NCBI RefSeq assembly: GCF_029968095.1
Contig: NZ_JASCIR010000013.1
Coordinates: 1 to 64,000, forward strand
DNA: 64,000 nucleotides
Direction of reading: 5' to 3'
From: Streptomyces solicavernae
Lineage (GTDB): Bacteria > Actinomycetota > Actinomycetes > Streptomycetales > Streptomycetaceae
Position numbers and translations under genes: made by a program. The stretch's first letter is position 1, and every line of letters begins with the position of its first letter. Under the pieces are notes generated by a model that saw only the letters and a list, made by a program, of their open reading frames with translations, was not told where the DNA came from and did not search any database. Shown piece by piece: positions 32,451 to 40,615 of the stretch.

Positions 32451-33381
32451 GACCGCGCCTGAGACCGCCAAGACCGCGCCTGAGACCGCCAAGACCGCGC
32501 CTGAGGCCGCCAAGACCGCGCCCGTGACCTGGAAGCCCGCCGGGACCGTGCGCCGCTCCACGCGCGCGTGGCGGGTGCGCAGCTCCGCCGTGATCGTCGG
32601 GCTCGTCGTCCTCGCCGTCCTTGTCGTGCCGCCGCTGGTGCAGCTCGACGAACAGGCCGTCGACCTCGCCGCCAAACTCCAACCGCCGTCCCTCGCACAC
32701 CCCTTCGGCACCGACGACGTGGGCCGCGACCTGCTGCTTCGCTGCGTGTACGGGCTGCGCGTCTCGCTGCTCGTCGGGGTCGTCGCCGCGGTCGTGGCGA
32801 CGGTCATCGGCACCGCCGTGGGCGCTGCCGCGGCGGCCTCGGGCGGCTGGTTCGACCGGGTCGTGATGCGCCTCGTCGACCTGTTCTCGTCCGTGCCGCA
32901 CCTGCTGCTCGGCATCTTCATCGTGGCGATGTTCACGCCCGGCGTCTGGCCCGTGGTGATCTCCGTGGCGCTCACCCACTGGCTGTCCACGGCCCGCATC
33001 GTCCGCTCCGAGGTGCTGTCGCTGCGCTCCCGGCCGTACGTCGACGCCGCGATCTCCGGCGGCGCCTCCCGGTGGCGGGTCGCCGTGCGCCATCTGCTGC
33101 CGGGCGTACTGCCGCAGGCCGGGCTCGCCGCGGTCCTGATGGTGCCGCACGCCATCTTTCACGAGTCCGCGCTGTCCTTCCTCGGCCTCGGCCTGCCCAC
33201 GCACCAGGCCAGCCTCGGCACCCTCGTGCAGGCCGCCCGCGGCTCGCTGCTCGCCGGCGACTGGTGGCCGACGCTGTTCCCCGGCCTCTTCATCATCGTG
33301 CCCACCCTGGCCATCGCCGGGCTCGCGGGCGCCTGGCGGGAGCGGCTCAACCCGCGCCGCCGATCGGAGCTGATGCTGTGA
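32443..33381 (+). CDS. nikC: ABC importer permease, NikC type
   Basis: A 312-residue permease with an N-terminal extension. Residues 2-28 repeat TAPETAK three times, encoded by a 21-bp tandem repeat (32449-32523). After it come the usual segments, LGIFIVAMFTPGVWPVVISV, the EAA loop YVDAAISGGASRWRVAVRHL and ALSFLGLGLPTHQASLGTLV. The 5' end overlaps nikB by 8 bp. The repeat is in frame and cytoplasmic, so probably tolerated. Confidence 0.82.
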   Translation: MAETAPETAKTAPETAKTAPEAAKTAPVTWKPAGTVRRSTRAWRVRSSAVIVGLVVLAVLVVPPLVQLDEQAVDLAAKLQPPSLAHPFGTDDVGRDLLLRCVYGLRVSLLVGVVAAVVATVIGTAVGAAAAASGGWFDRVVMRLVDLFSSVPHLLLGIFIVAMFTPGVWPVVISVALTHWLSTARIVRSEVLSLRSRPYVDAAISGGASRWRVAVRHLLPGVLPQAGLAAVLMVPHAIFHESALSFLGLGLPTHQASLGTLVQAARGSLLAGDWWPTLFPGLFIIVPTLAIAGLAGAWRERLNPRRRSELML

Positions 33382-34352
33382 CCACCTCGACGTTCCCGGG
33401 GCCGTCGGCACCCGTCCTGTCCGTCCAGGGCCTCTCCGTACGCTTCCGGATGCGCGGCGGCACGTTCGTACGGGCCGTCAGCGACGCGCACTTCGAGCTG
33501 GCCGCCGGGGAGTGCCTGGCCCTCGTCGGGGAGAGCGGCTGCGGCAAGTCCGTGCTCGCCTCCGCGCTGCTCGGCCTGCTCCCCGGCAACGCCGAGACCG
33601 CGGGCAGCGCCCTCCTCGGCGACGACATCGACCTGTTGCGCGCGGACGAGCGGACCCTGGCCCGTACCGTGCGCGGGCGGCGCATCGGACTCGTCCCGCA
33701 GTCGCCCGCCGCGCACCTCACGCCCGTACGCACGGTCCGCTCCCAACTGGAGGAGACCGTACGGGAGTTGACCGACACCCCGAAGCCAGGCATCCGCAAG
33801 GCGGCGGTGGCGGCGGCCGAGCGGGCCGCGTTCCCCGACGGCCACCTCGACCGGTACCCGCACCAGCTCTCCGGCGGCCTCGCCCAGCGCGCCGCCACCG
33901 CGCTCGCCCTCATCGGCGACGCCCCGCTGCTGCTCGCCGACGAGCCCACCACCGGGCTCGACCGGGACCTGGTCGAGCGCACCGTCGACGAGCTGAAGCG
34001 GCACACCGGCGAGACGCGCGCCCTGTTGATGATCACCCACGACCTGGCGGCCGCCGAGCGCATCGCCGACCGGATCGCCGTCATGTACGCGGGCCGCATC
34101 GTCGAACACGCCGACGCCCGCGCCTTCTTCGGCGAGCCGGGACCCCGCCACCCGTACGCCCGTGGCCTCCTGGACGCTCTGCCCGAGCGGGAGTTCACCC
34201 CGATCCCCGGCATGCCGCCCGAGCTGGCCGACCTGCCCGCGGGCTGCGCCTTCGCCCCGCGCTGCCCCACCGCCACCTCCGCCTGCGCGGTGCTGCCGCC
34301 GCTCGACGACGGTGTCGCCTGCCACCACGCCCTGGAGGCCCAGCGTGCTTGA
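33378..34352 (+). CDS. nikD: ABC importer ATP-binding protein, NikD type
   Basis: A 324-residue ATPase. Walker A is GESGCGKS, the signature is LSGGLAQR (Q of LSGGQ replaced), Walker B is PLLLADEPTTGLD, and the H-loop is MITHDLA. The oligopeptide/nickel-type C-terminal tail with CAFAPRCPTATSACAV is present. GTG 33378 overlaps the permease stop. Confidence 0.85.
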   Translation: MTTSTFPGPSAPVLSVQGLSVRFRMRGGTFVRAVSDAHFELAAGECLALVGESGCGKSVLASALLGLLPGNAETAGSALLGDDIDLLRADERTLARTVRGRRIGLVPQSPAAHLTPVRTVRSQLEETVRELTDTPKPGIRKAAVAAAERAAFPDGHLDRYPHQLSGGLAQRAATALALIGDAPLLLADEPTTGLDRDLVERTVDELKRHTGETRALLMITHDLAAAERIADRIAVMYAGRIVEHADARAFFGEPGPRHPYARGLLDALPEREFTPIPGMPPELADLPAGCAFAPRCPTATSACAVLPPLDDGVACHHALEAQRA

Positions 34353-35013
34353 ACTCCAGGACGTCACCGCCGGGTACGAGCGCCGCGTGCCCGTCTTCCG
34401 TGACGTCTCCCTGACCGTCGCCCCCGGTGAGGCCGTCGGCCTGCTCGGGCCGAGCGGCTGCGGCAAGTCCACGCTGGCCCGGGTCGGGGCCCTCCTGCAC
34501 CGGCCGGACGCCGGCCGTGTGGTGATCGACGGCGAGGCCGCCGCCGGCTGGCGCCACCGTGCCCCGCGCGCCCGGCGCACCGCGTTCGGCGTGGTCTTCC
34601 AGCAGCCCCGGCTCTCCGCCGACCCGCGCCTGCGCCTCACCGACCTGATCGCGGAACCGCTGCGCGCGAACGGCCGCGGCAATGAAGTCACGTATAACGT
34701 ACGGGAGTTGGCGGAAAAGGTCGGCCTCGGTCCGGAACTGCTCGGCCGCCGCCCGCACGAGGTCAGCGACGGTCAGCTGCAACGCGCCTGCCTGGCCCGC
34801 GCGTTGGTGCTGCGGCCGCGCTGGCTGGTGTGCGACGAGATGACGGCGATGCTGGACGCGTCCACGACGGCCGCGCTCGTGGCGGTCGTCGAGGAGTACC
34901 GCGCGGAGACCGGCGCGGGCCTGCTCGCCGTGGGCCACGACCGGGTACTGCTGCAGCGGTGGTGCGACCGGACGGCGGAGTGGAGCGACCTCGGGGCCTC
35001 CCCGGGCAAGTGA
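34345..35013 (+). CDS. nikE: ABC importer ATP-binding protein, NikE type
   Basis: A 222-residue ATPase. Walker A is GPSGCGKST, the Q-loop is VVFQQPRLSADPRL, Walker B is RWLVCDEMTAMLD and the H-loop is AVGHDRVLL. The signature motif is VSDGQLQR rather than LSGGQ, so one of the two ATP sites may be weak; family members with such asymmetry are known. It lacks the longer C-terminal domain of NikD. GTG 34345 overlaps nikD by 8 bp, with GGAGG upstream. Confidence 0.82.
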   Translation: MLELQDVTAGYERRVPVFRDVSLTVAPGEAVGLLGPSGCGKSTLARVGALLHRPDAGRVVIDGEAAAGWRHRAPRARRTAFGVVFQQPRLSADPRLRLTDLIAEPLRANGRGNEVTYNVRELAEKVGLGPELLGRRPHEVSDGQLQRACLARALVLRPRWLVCDEMTAMLDASTTAALVAVVEEYRAETGAGLLAVGHDRVLLQRWCDRTAEWSDLGASPGK

Positions 35014-35161
35014 CCCATCGGCGCGACAACTGGGGCGACTTGTCCGTCACGCCCCGTCAGTACACGTTCGGGGGACATGTCACTCACCTGGACGGCGCCC
35101 TCGCTCCGCCACACTGGCCGCCGTGAGCCACGGAGTTGACGTGGCGGAGGAGGAAGCCACC

Positions 35162-35356
35162 ATGGCCATTTCGATTTCGGTGTTCCTGCTGCTGCTGATC
35201 CTTGCGGTGGTGTTCCTGCGCAACGGCGCGCTGAAGCTGTCGCACGCGATCATCTGCGTCCTGCTCGGCTTCTACCTGGCCGGCACGAGCCTCGCGCCCA
35301 CGATTCAGAACGGCCTCACCGCGACGGCGGACCTTGTGAGCGATCTGAAGCCGTGA
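35162..35356 (+). CDS. small membrane protein, unknown function
   Basis: A 64-residue protein, MAISISVFLLLLILAVVFLR then NGALKLSHAIICVLLGFYLA and a C-terminus GLTATADLVSDLKP. Two hydrophobic helices are predicted, residues 4-20 and 27-46. GGAGGAGG precedes the ATG. Similar proteins occur widely in streptomycetes, without a known role. CTCCGCCAC (35104-35112) can pair with GTGGCGGAG (35141-35149), partly covering the ribosome-binding site. Confidence 0.75.
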   Translation: MAISISVFLLLLILAVVFLRNGALKLSHAIICVLLGFYLAGTSLAPTIQNGLTATADLVSDLKP

Positions 35357-35463
35357 CGCGTTGCGCGTTGCGCACTGATGAACAACTGTCACCTTTCCAT
35401 GGACAGTTCAAGCACTCCGCCCTGGCTTCGCTCGCATGCCCCGGACCCCGTAGCGCGGCTGAC

Positions 35464-36744
35464 TCACCCGTCCGCGAACACCCCGATCGCGTTCGGAACC
35501 GGCCGCTCGATGCCGCCGCTCGGATGGTTCCGTACGGTCACCGCCGGCGCGCCCGGGTCGCGGGAGGCGAGGGTGGAGGAGCCGCCGCCGTCCAGGCTGA
35601 ACGCGTCCCGCGCCCCCAACTCCCGCATCAGTTGGGCCACTTCGGCGATCGTCAGGCCCGAACGGAACTCCGGCGCGCCGTCCAGGGCGAGGAGATGCAG
35701 CCGGTACCCGGAGTCCGACACGCCGACCGCCGAGCGCACCGCCGACGTCAGCGGGTCAAGGCCGGGCAGCGGGCGCCCGTCCCGCAGTACGGGATAGCCG
35801 CCCACCGCGAACCGGAACGGGACCCGCGTATCCGCCGCGACCAGCCGATGCCGTACGAGGACCCGTTCGCCCACCGACAGCTTCCGTAACGCCTGCGCGC
35901 CCGACTCGCGGCCGACCAGGACCGTCTCGTGCGCGCCGACCGGCCCGGCACCCGGCGTGTCGGCCGTGGCGACGACACGCCCGGCCCGGACGGTCACCTC
36001 GTGCGTGTCCGTGCTGCACGGCGCGGCGCGGTCCGTGTCCGTGCCGCACACCGAGCGCAGCCGGGACACGGTGCCCCAGTCCGAGGTGAACGCGCCCACC
36101 GAACCGACCGGCAGGGCGTACTGGTTGAGCCCGCCGAGCGGCAGTCGGGCGTGCTCGGTGCGGACCGTGCCGTGCAGGTCGAGCCGGTCCAGGCGGGCGC
36201 GCCGGTCGACGCCGACGCCGAACACATCCGGGGTGTGGGTGCCCGGCGGCAGTGCCGGGCCGAACCGCTGGCCGTCCGGCACCGCCGCCTTGAGCTGCCG
36301 CCCGCTCGCCACGGCCGGGCCCACGGAGGCGCCGGTCGCCTCGACGCCCGGGTGCTGTGTCTCCGTGATGTTGAAGAAGTCCCCGTTCACCGCGGCCACG
36401 GCGCCCGCCGCGTCGGCCATCGCGGAGACCGTGCGGCGCGCCGCCACGGCACCCGGGTACAGCAGGTCGAGCCGGACGCGCGGGTCGCGCAGGTCCACGG
36501 TGAGCAGGTGGGCGCGGGCCGGGCCGTGGGAGGCGGGGAGGGTGAAGGAGCGGTACTCGACGCCGGGGGCGACGCGCACCGGCGACGGGTCGTCCCCGCC
36601 GCCCGCCGCGGCGGGTGTGGCTCCGGCGAGGCCCCCGGCGAGGAGGGCGGCGCAGGTGAGGGCGGTAGTCACGGCCCCGCGCCGCGCTCCGCCGAGAGGT
36701 GTTCTGATCCGTCCGAACCGTCCGACCCACATCGCGCGCGGCAC
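35464..36744 (-). CDS. secreted phosphodiester glycosidase family protein (NAGPA-like)
   Basis: A 426-residue protein. Residues 1-47 are a signal peptide (GAVTTALTCAALLAGGLAGA, cleavage after AxA). VAAVNGDFFNITETQHPGVE, LNQYALPVGSV and FSLDGGGSSTLASRDPGAPA are the hallmarks of the phosphodiester glycosidase (NAGPA, DUF2233) domain; the DGGGSST loop is the conserved active-site turn. It acts outside the cell on an unknown sugar phosphodiester. The gap 35357-35463 shows no gene. Confidence 0.88.
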   Translation of the reverse strand: MPRAMWVGRFGRIRTPLGGARRGAVTTALTCAALLAGGLAGATPAAAGGGDDPSPVRVAPGVEYRSFTLPASHGPARAHLLTVDLRDPRVRLDLLYPGAVAARRTVSAMADAAGAVAAVNGDFFNITETQHPGVEATGASVGPAVASGRQLKAAVPDGQRFGPALPPGTHTPDVFGVGVDRRARLDRLDLHGTVRTEHARLPLGGLNQYALPVGSVGAFTSDWGTVSRLRSVCGTDTDRAAPCSTDTHEVTVRAGRVVATADTPGAGPVGAHETVLVGRESGAQALRKLSVGERVLVRHRLVAADTRVPFRFAVGGYPVLRDGRPLPGLDPLTSAVRSAVGVSDSGYRLHLLALDGAPEFRSGLTIAEVAQLMRELGARDAFSLDGGGSSTLASRDPGAPAVTVRNHPSGGIERPVPNAIGVFADG

Positions 36745-36826
36745 CGCACCCCCTGATGCGTCACGGGAACGTGTCGCTCAACTGTCCCAGTTCGTGGGGG
36801 AGTTCACCAGTACGCGTAGGGCGCCT

Positions 36827-37303
36827 TCAGGTGCGGCGGCCTCGGCGGCGCAGGACCGCGATCGTGCCCGCGCCCGCCAGGGCGACGAGGCCGACGCCGA
36901 TCGCGATGTCGGTACCCGTCGTGCCGTCCTGCACGCCGCCGAGTCCGCCCCGTACGCCACGGGCGGCGACTTGGATCGTGTACGTGGACGTGCCGCCGCC
37001 GGGGCAGGCGACGTCGACCTTGTGCGTGCCGGGCGCGGCGTCGGACTTGATGGTGGCGTTGCCGGTGTAGACGCCGGCGGAGCCCATCGAGAGCGGCACG
37101 CGGGCGGTGAACGCGTCGGACGTGGCGGTCGCCGAGGACGCCGTGCAGCCGCCGGACACGGAGACCACGACGGACGCGCCGGGTGGGGCCGGGCTCGGCG
37201 TGATCGACAGGGACGGCTCCGGTCCCGCGACGGCCTGCCCCCTCACGCCGACTACGGCGAGCGAGGCGAGGGCGAGGGAGCCGAGCAGGTGTGCAGCGCG
37301 CAT
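36827..37303 (-). CDS. secreted or cell-surface protein with C-terminal membrane helix
   Basis: A 158-residue protein. A signal peptide (MRAAHLLGSLALASLAVVGV) is followed by an immunoglobulin-like beta domain (ASVVVSVSGGCTASSATATS, CPGGGTSTYTIQVA), then a hydrophobic helix (IAIGVGLVALAGAGTIAVLR) and a basic end RRRGRRT. No LPxTG motif is seen, so it is probably anchored by its own helix. GTGGGG lies before the ATG. Such proteins are common on Streptomyces surfaces; no role is known. Confidence 0.75.
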   Translation of the reverse strand: MRAAHLLGSLALASLAVVGVRGQAVAGPEPSLSITPSPAPPGASVVVSVSGGCTASSATATSDAFTARVPLSMGSAGVYTGNATIKSDAAPGTHKVDVACPGGGTSTYTIQVAARGVRGGLGGVQDGTTGTDIAIGVGLVALAGAGTIAVLRRRGRRT

Positions 37304-37467
37304 GGGGAACCCCACTTCCCGGCGCGGGCCGTCGTCTCGGGTCCGTCGGCTGCCTGACCGCGCCGCGCTCTCATGGAACGTGGCCGGTCCCCGCGCCAGC
37401 ACCTCGGTGCGGGCCGCCGAACGGGCGTCGCCCGTCCGTGCCGCGAGCCGAACCCGCTGGTCATGCG

Positions 37468-37502
37468 ACCGGGGCCGGGCGCCGCACGCGCCCGGCCCCG
37501 GT
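37468..37502. terminator. perfect 15-bp hairpin
   Basis: Arms ACCGGGGCCGGGCGC and its exact complement with loop CGCAC. It sits between the surface-protein gene and hutG, pointing with the minus-strand hut transcript. A 7-bp-type purine repeat (GAGGAGGGAGGAGC and variants, 37539-37595) separates it from the next hairpin. The rest of 37304-37676 shows no gene. Confidence 0.7.
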
Positions 37503-37616
37503 AGCCCGTGGGTGTGAGGGCACCCCGGGCCGTAGGGGAGGAGGGAGGAGCGAGGAGGGAGGAGCGAGGAGCGAGGAGCGAGGAGGGAGGAAAGGAGTGA
37601 CGGAAGCAGTTGGTGC

Positions 37617-37660
37617 GGTCGCCGGGCCGCGGCTGTCCTCGGCTGCGCGGCCCGGCGACC
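37617..37660 (-). terminator. perfect 15-bp hairpin after hutG
   Basis: Arms GGTCGCCGGGCCGCG (37617-37631) and CGCGGCCCGGCGACC (37646-37660) around 14 nt. It lies 16 nt beyond the hutG stop and probably ends the hutU-hutG transcript. Confidence 0.7.
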
Positions 37661-37676
37661 GGATCCGGGGGCCCGG

Positions 37677-38660
37677 TCAGGCGGCCGGGCCGGGCGCCGC
37701 GTGGCGCTCCGTCAGGATGCGGTGCACCAGGCGGGCGCCCGCGCGGGCCGTGCGGTGGTCGACGTCCAGGTCGGGGTTGAGCTCCGCCACGTCCACGACC
37801 AGCGGCTTGCCGCTCGCCGCGACCTTGGCGCAGACCCGCTCGACGATCTCCATCGGGACGCCGTGCGCGGCCGGAGCGCTGACGCCGGGTGCGACCGCGG
37901 CGGGCAGCACGTCGAGGTCGATGCTCAGGTGCAGCACGTCACCGCTGTCCACGAACGCGTCGGTGAACGCGTCCACCGCGGCCACGTTCAGCAGCCCGCA
38001 CTCCGTGTCCGGCAGATACCGCACGCCGAGCGAGTCCGCCGTACGGAACAGGTGCTCGGTGTTGCTCGGCTGACTCACGCCCAGGACCTGGTAGTTCAGT
38101 CGCCGCCCGTGCTCCTCCTCGCTCCGCGCCATCTGCAGGAACGGCGTGCCGGAGCTGGGCCGTACGTCGTCCCGGAGGTCGAAGTGCGCGTCCAGGTTGA
38201 GGACGGCGAGACGCCCGCCGGACCGCATCGCCGCGCTCTCGCGCACCCCGAGGTACGTGCCGTACGCCACCTCGTGGCCGCCGCCGAGGACGATCACCGG
38301 GGAGCCGCTGTCGAGCAGCGCGGCGACGGCCTCGCCGAGGCGGCGGTGGCCCGACTCCAGGTCCCCGTCGGCGACTTCGACGTCACCGGCGTCCAGCGCG
38401 GTCAGCGAGGCCGGGAGCGCCATCGGCGCCAGGGCGGCGCGGAGTTCGGCGGGGCCGTTGGCCGCGCCCTGCCGGCCCTTGTTGCGCCGTACGCCCTCGT
38501 CGCTGCGGAAGCCGACGAACGTCGCGTCCCACGGGCCGGGACCACCGGAGTCCGCAGCGACGACGTGGTGCCAGCGCAGATGTGCCTCACCGGGACCGTC
38601 GTCCCGTCCGTGCCACCGCTGCGCGGCCGCGTCGACGGGGACGGCATACGACGTGCTCAC
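37677..38660 (-). CDS. hutG: formimidoylglutamase (formiminoglutamate hydrolase)
   Basis: A 327-residue ureohydrolase-fold enzyme. Mn ligands are visible in GGGHE (His129), LDAHFD (Asp157, His159, Asp161) and SIDLDVLP. It hydrolyses N-formimino-glutamate to glutamate and formamide, the last step of this histidine pathway. GTG 38660 overlaps the hutU stop (GTGA), so it is translationally coupled. Arginase and agmatinase share the fold; the hut context decides the call. Confidence 0.9.
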   Translation of the reverse strand: MSTSYAVPVDAAAQRWHGRDDGPGEAHLRWHHVVAADSGGPGPWDATFVGFRSDEGVRRNKGRQGAANGPAELRAALAPMALPASLTALDAGDVEVADGDLESGHRRLGEAVAALLDSGSPVIVLGGGHEVAYGTYLGVRESAAMRSGGRLAVLNLDAHFDLRDDVRPSSGTPFLQMARSEEEHGRRLNYQVLGVSQPSNTEHLFRTADSLGVRYLPDTECGLLNVAAVDAFTDAFVDSGDVLHLSIDLDVLPAAVAPGVSAPAAHGVPMEIVERVCAKVAASGKPLVVDVAELNPDLDVDHRTARAGARLVHRILTERHAAPGPAA

Positions 38661-40333
38661 TTGGCGTCACCCTCGGCCATCGGGACGCGCACGCCGCGCT
38701 CGCGGGCCACGTCGCTCGCGTGGTCGTACCCGGCGTCGACGTGCCGGATGACGCCCATGCCGGGGTCGTTGGTGAGGACGCGGGACAGCTTCTGCGCGGC
38801 CAGCTCGGTGCCGTCGGCGATGCAGACCTGACCGGCGTGGATGGAGCGGCCCATGCCGACGCCGCCGCCGTGGTGGATCGAGACCCAGGAGGCGCCGGAC
38901 GAGGTGTTGACCAGGGCGTTGAGCAGCGGCCAGTCGGCGATCGCGTCGGACCCGTCGAGCATGGCCTCGGTCTCGCGGTAGGGGGAGGCCACCGAGCCGG
39001 AGTCCAGGTGGTCGCGGCCGATGGCGACCGGGGCGGACAGCTCGCCGTTGGCGACCATCTCGTTGAACTTCAGGCCCGCGCGGTGGCGTTCGCCGTAGCC
39101 GAGCCAGCAGATGCGGGCGGGCAGGCCCTCGAAGGAGACGCGCTCGGCGGCCATGTCGAGCCAGCGGTGCAGGTGCTTGTTCTCCGGGAACAGCTCCTTG
39201 ATGGCCTTGTCGGTGGCCTCGATGTCCTTCGGGTCGCCGGACAGGGCGGCCCAGCGGAACGGGCCGAGGCCCTCCTCGAACAGCGGGCGGATGTGCGCCG
39301 GGACGAAGCCGGGGAAGGCGAAGGCGCGGTCGAAGCCGGCCTTGCGGGCCTCGTCGCGGATCGAGTTGCCGTAGTCGAAGACCTCGGCGCCCTTGTCCAG
39401 GAAGCCGACCATGGCCTCGACGTGCAGGCGCATCGAGTGGCGGGCCTTGTCGGTGAAGCCGGCCGGGTCCGCCTCGCGCTCCTTGTCCCAGTCCTCGACG
39501 GAGATGCCGACGGGCAGGTAGGCCAGCGGGTCGTGGGCGGAGGTCTGGTCGGTGACGATGTCGATCGGGGCCTCGCGGCGCAGCAGCTCCGGGAAGATCT
39601 CGGCGGCGTTGCCGACGACGCCGATGGACAGGCCGCGGCGCTCGTCGCGGGCCTTGACCGCCAGCTCCAGGGCGTGGTCCAGGCTGTCGGCCTTGACGTC
39701 CAGGTAGCGGGTGCCGATGCGGCGGTCGATGCGGGTCTCGTCGACGTCGACGCAGATCGCGACGCCGTCGTTCATCGTCACCGCGAGCGGCTGCGCGCCG
39801 CCCATGCCGCCGACGCCGGCGGTCAGCGTGATCGTCCCGGCGAGGGTGCCGTCGAACTTCTTGCGGGCGACCGCGCCGAAGGTCTCGTAGGTGCCCTGGA
39901 GGATGCCCTGGCTGCCGATGTAGATCCACGAACCGGCGGTCATCTGGCCGTACATGGTCAGGCCGCGGGCCTCCAGGGAGCGGAACTCCTCCCAGTTGGC
40001 CCAGTCGCCGACCAGGTTGGAGTTGGCGAGCAGCACGCGCGGCGCCCACTCGCTGGTGCGCATCACGCCGACCGGCTTGCCGGACTGCACGAGCATCGTC
40101 TCGTCGTCCTTGAGCGTCTTCAGGGTGCGCACGATCGCGTCGTACGCCTCCCAGGTGCGGGCGGCCTTGCCGGTGCCGCCGTAGACGACCAGGTCCTCGG
40201 GGTGCTCGGCGACCTCCGGGTCGAGGTTGTTCATGAGCATGCGCAGGGCGCCCTCCTGCTGCCAGCCGAGGCAGGTGAGTTCGCTGCCGCGGGGGGCGCG
40301 GATGTGGCGGGCATCGGGGGAGGTGCCGGTCAT
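38657..40333 (-). CDS. hutU: urocanate hydratase
   Basis: A 558-residue urocanase. The N-terminal MLMNNLDPEVAEHPEDLVVY, the NAD-contact stretch TAGSWIYIGSQGILQGTYET, TAGVGGMGGAQPLAVTM, and CWLGYGERHRAGLKFNEMV are diagnostic. It converts urocanate to imidazolonepropionate using tightly bound NAD. The start is ATG 40333, 5 nt after GGAGAG; the frame upstream to 40384 lacks a site. HutG is coupled downstream. Confidence 0.97.
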   Translation of the reverse strand: MTGTSPDARHIRAPRGSELTCLGWQQEGALRMLMNNLDPEVAEHPEDLVVYGGTGKAARTWEAYDAIVRTLKTLKDDETMLVQSGKPVGVMRTSEWAPRVLLANSNLVGDWANWEEFRSLEARGLTMYGQMTAGSWIYIGSQGILQGTYETFGAVARKKFDGTLAGTITLTAGVGGMGGAQPLAVTMNDGVAICVDVDETRIDRRIGTRYLDVKADSLDHALELAVKARDERRGLSIGVVGNAAEIFPELLRREAPIDIVTDQTSAHDPLAYLPVGISVEDWDKEREADPAGFTDKARHSMRLHVEAMVGFLDKGAEVFDYGNSIRDEARKAGFDRAFAFPGFVPAHIRPLFEEGLGPFRWAALSGDPKDIEATDKAIKELFPENKHLHRWLDMAAERVSFEGLPARICWLGYGERHRAGLKFNEMVANGELSAPVAIGRDHLDSGSVASPYRETEAMLDGSDAIADWPLLNALVNTSSGASWVSIHHGGGVGMGRSIHAGQVCIADGTELAAQKLSRVLTNDPGMGVIRHVDAGYDHASDVARERGVRVPMAEGDAK

Positions 40334-40487
40334 GTTCTCTCCAGATCGCTTACGGAGGTCGGTGCGGAACTGCGCGGGGCCCACGCCCCTCCCGTGGGGT
40401 ATGTCGGTACGCCGGTACGGAGGAACGCGGCCCGCTGTGCTCCATGACAGGCCCGGCCGGAGCCCCGATCCAGCGCCGCCGCGCGAA

Positions 40488-40505
40488 GTTCTCGGATCCG
40501 AGAAC
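40488..40505. promoter_or_regulatory. perfect 18-bp palindrome between hutU and the GntR gene
   Basis: GTTCTCGGATCCGAGAAC reads the same on both strands. It is in the 282-bp divergent gap 40334-40615, which otherwise shows no gene. It is a likely operator for hutU, for the GntR gene, or for both. Confidence 0.65.
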
Positions 40506-40615
40506 GCGATCGCCCCCCGCCCGTGATCCGGGGGCCTGACCGGCCCAAGTCGGCTCGCCTACACTTCCGGTGAGGCTCGGGACGCGGCACGGCGGCCCGA
40601 CGGGGGACGAGGACG

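Noticed and set aside
40380..40400. CCCACG/CGTGGG hairpin in the hutU leader as a riboswitch
   Set aside because: Only a short stem with no wider conserved structure recognisable by eye.
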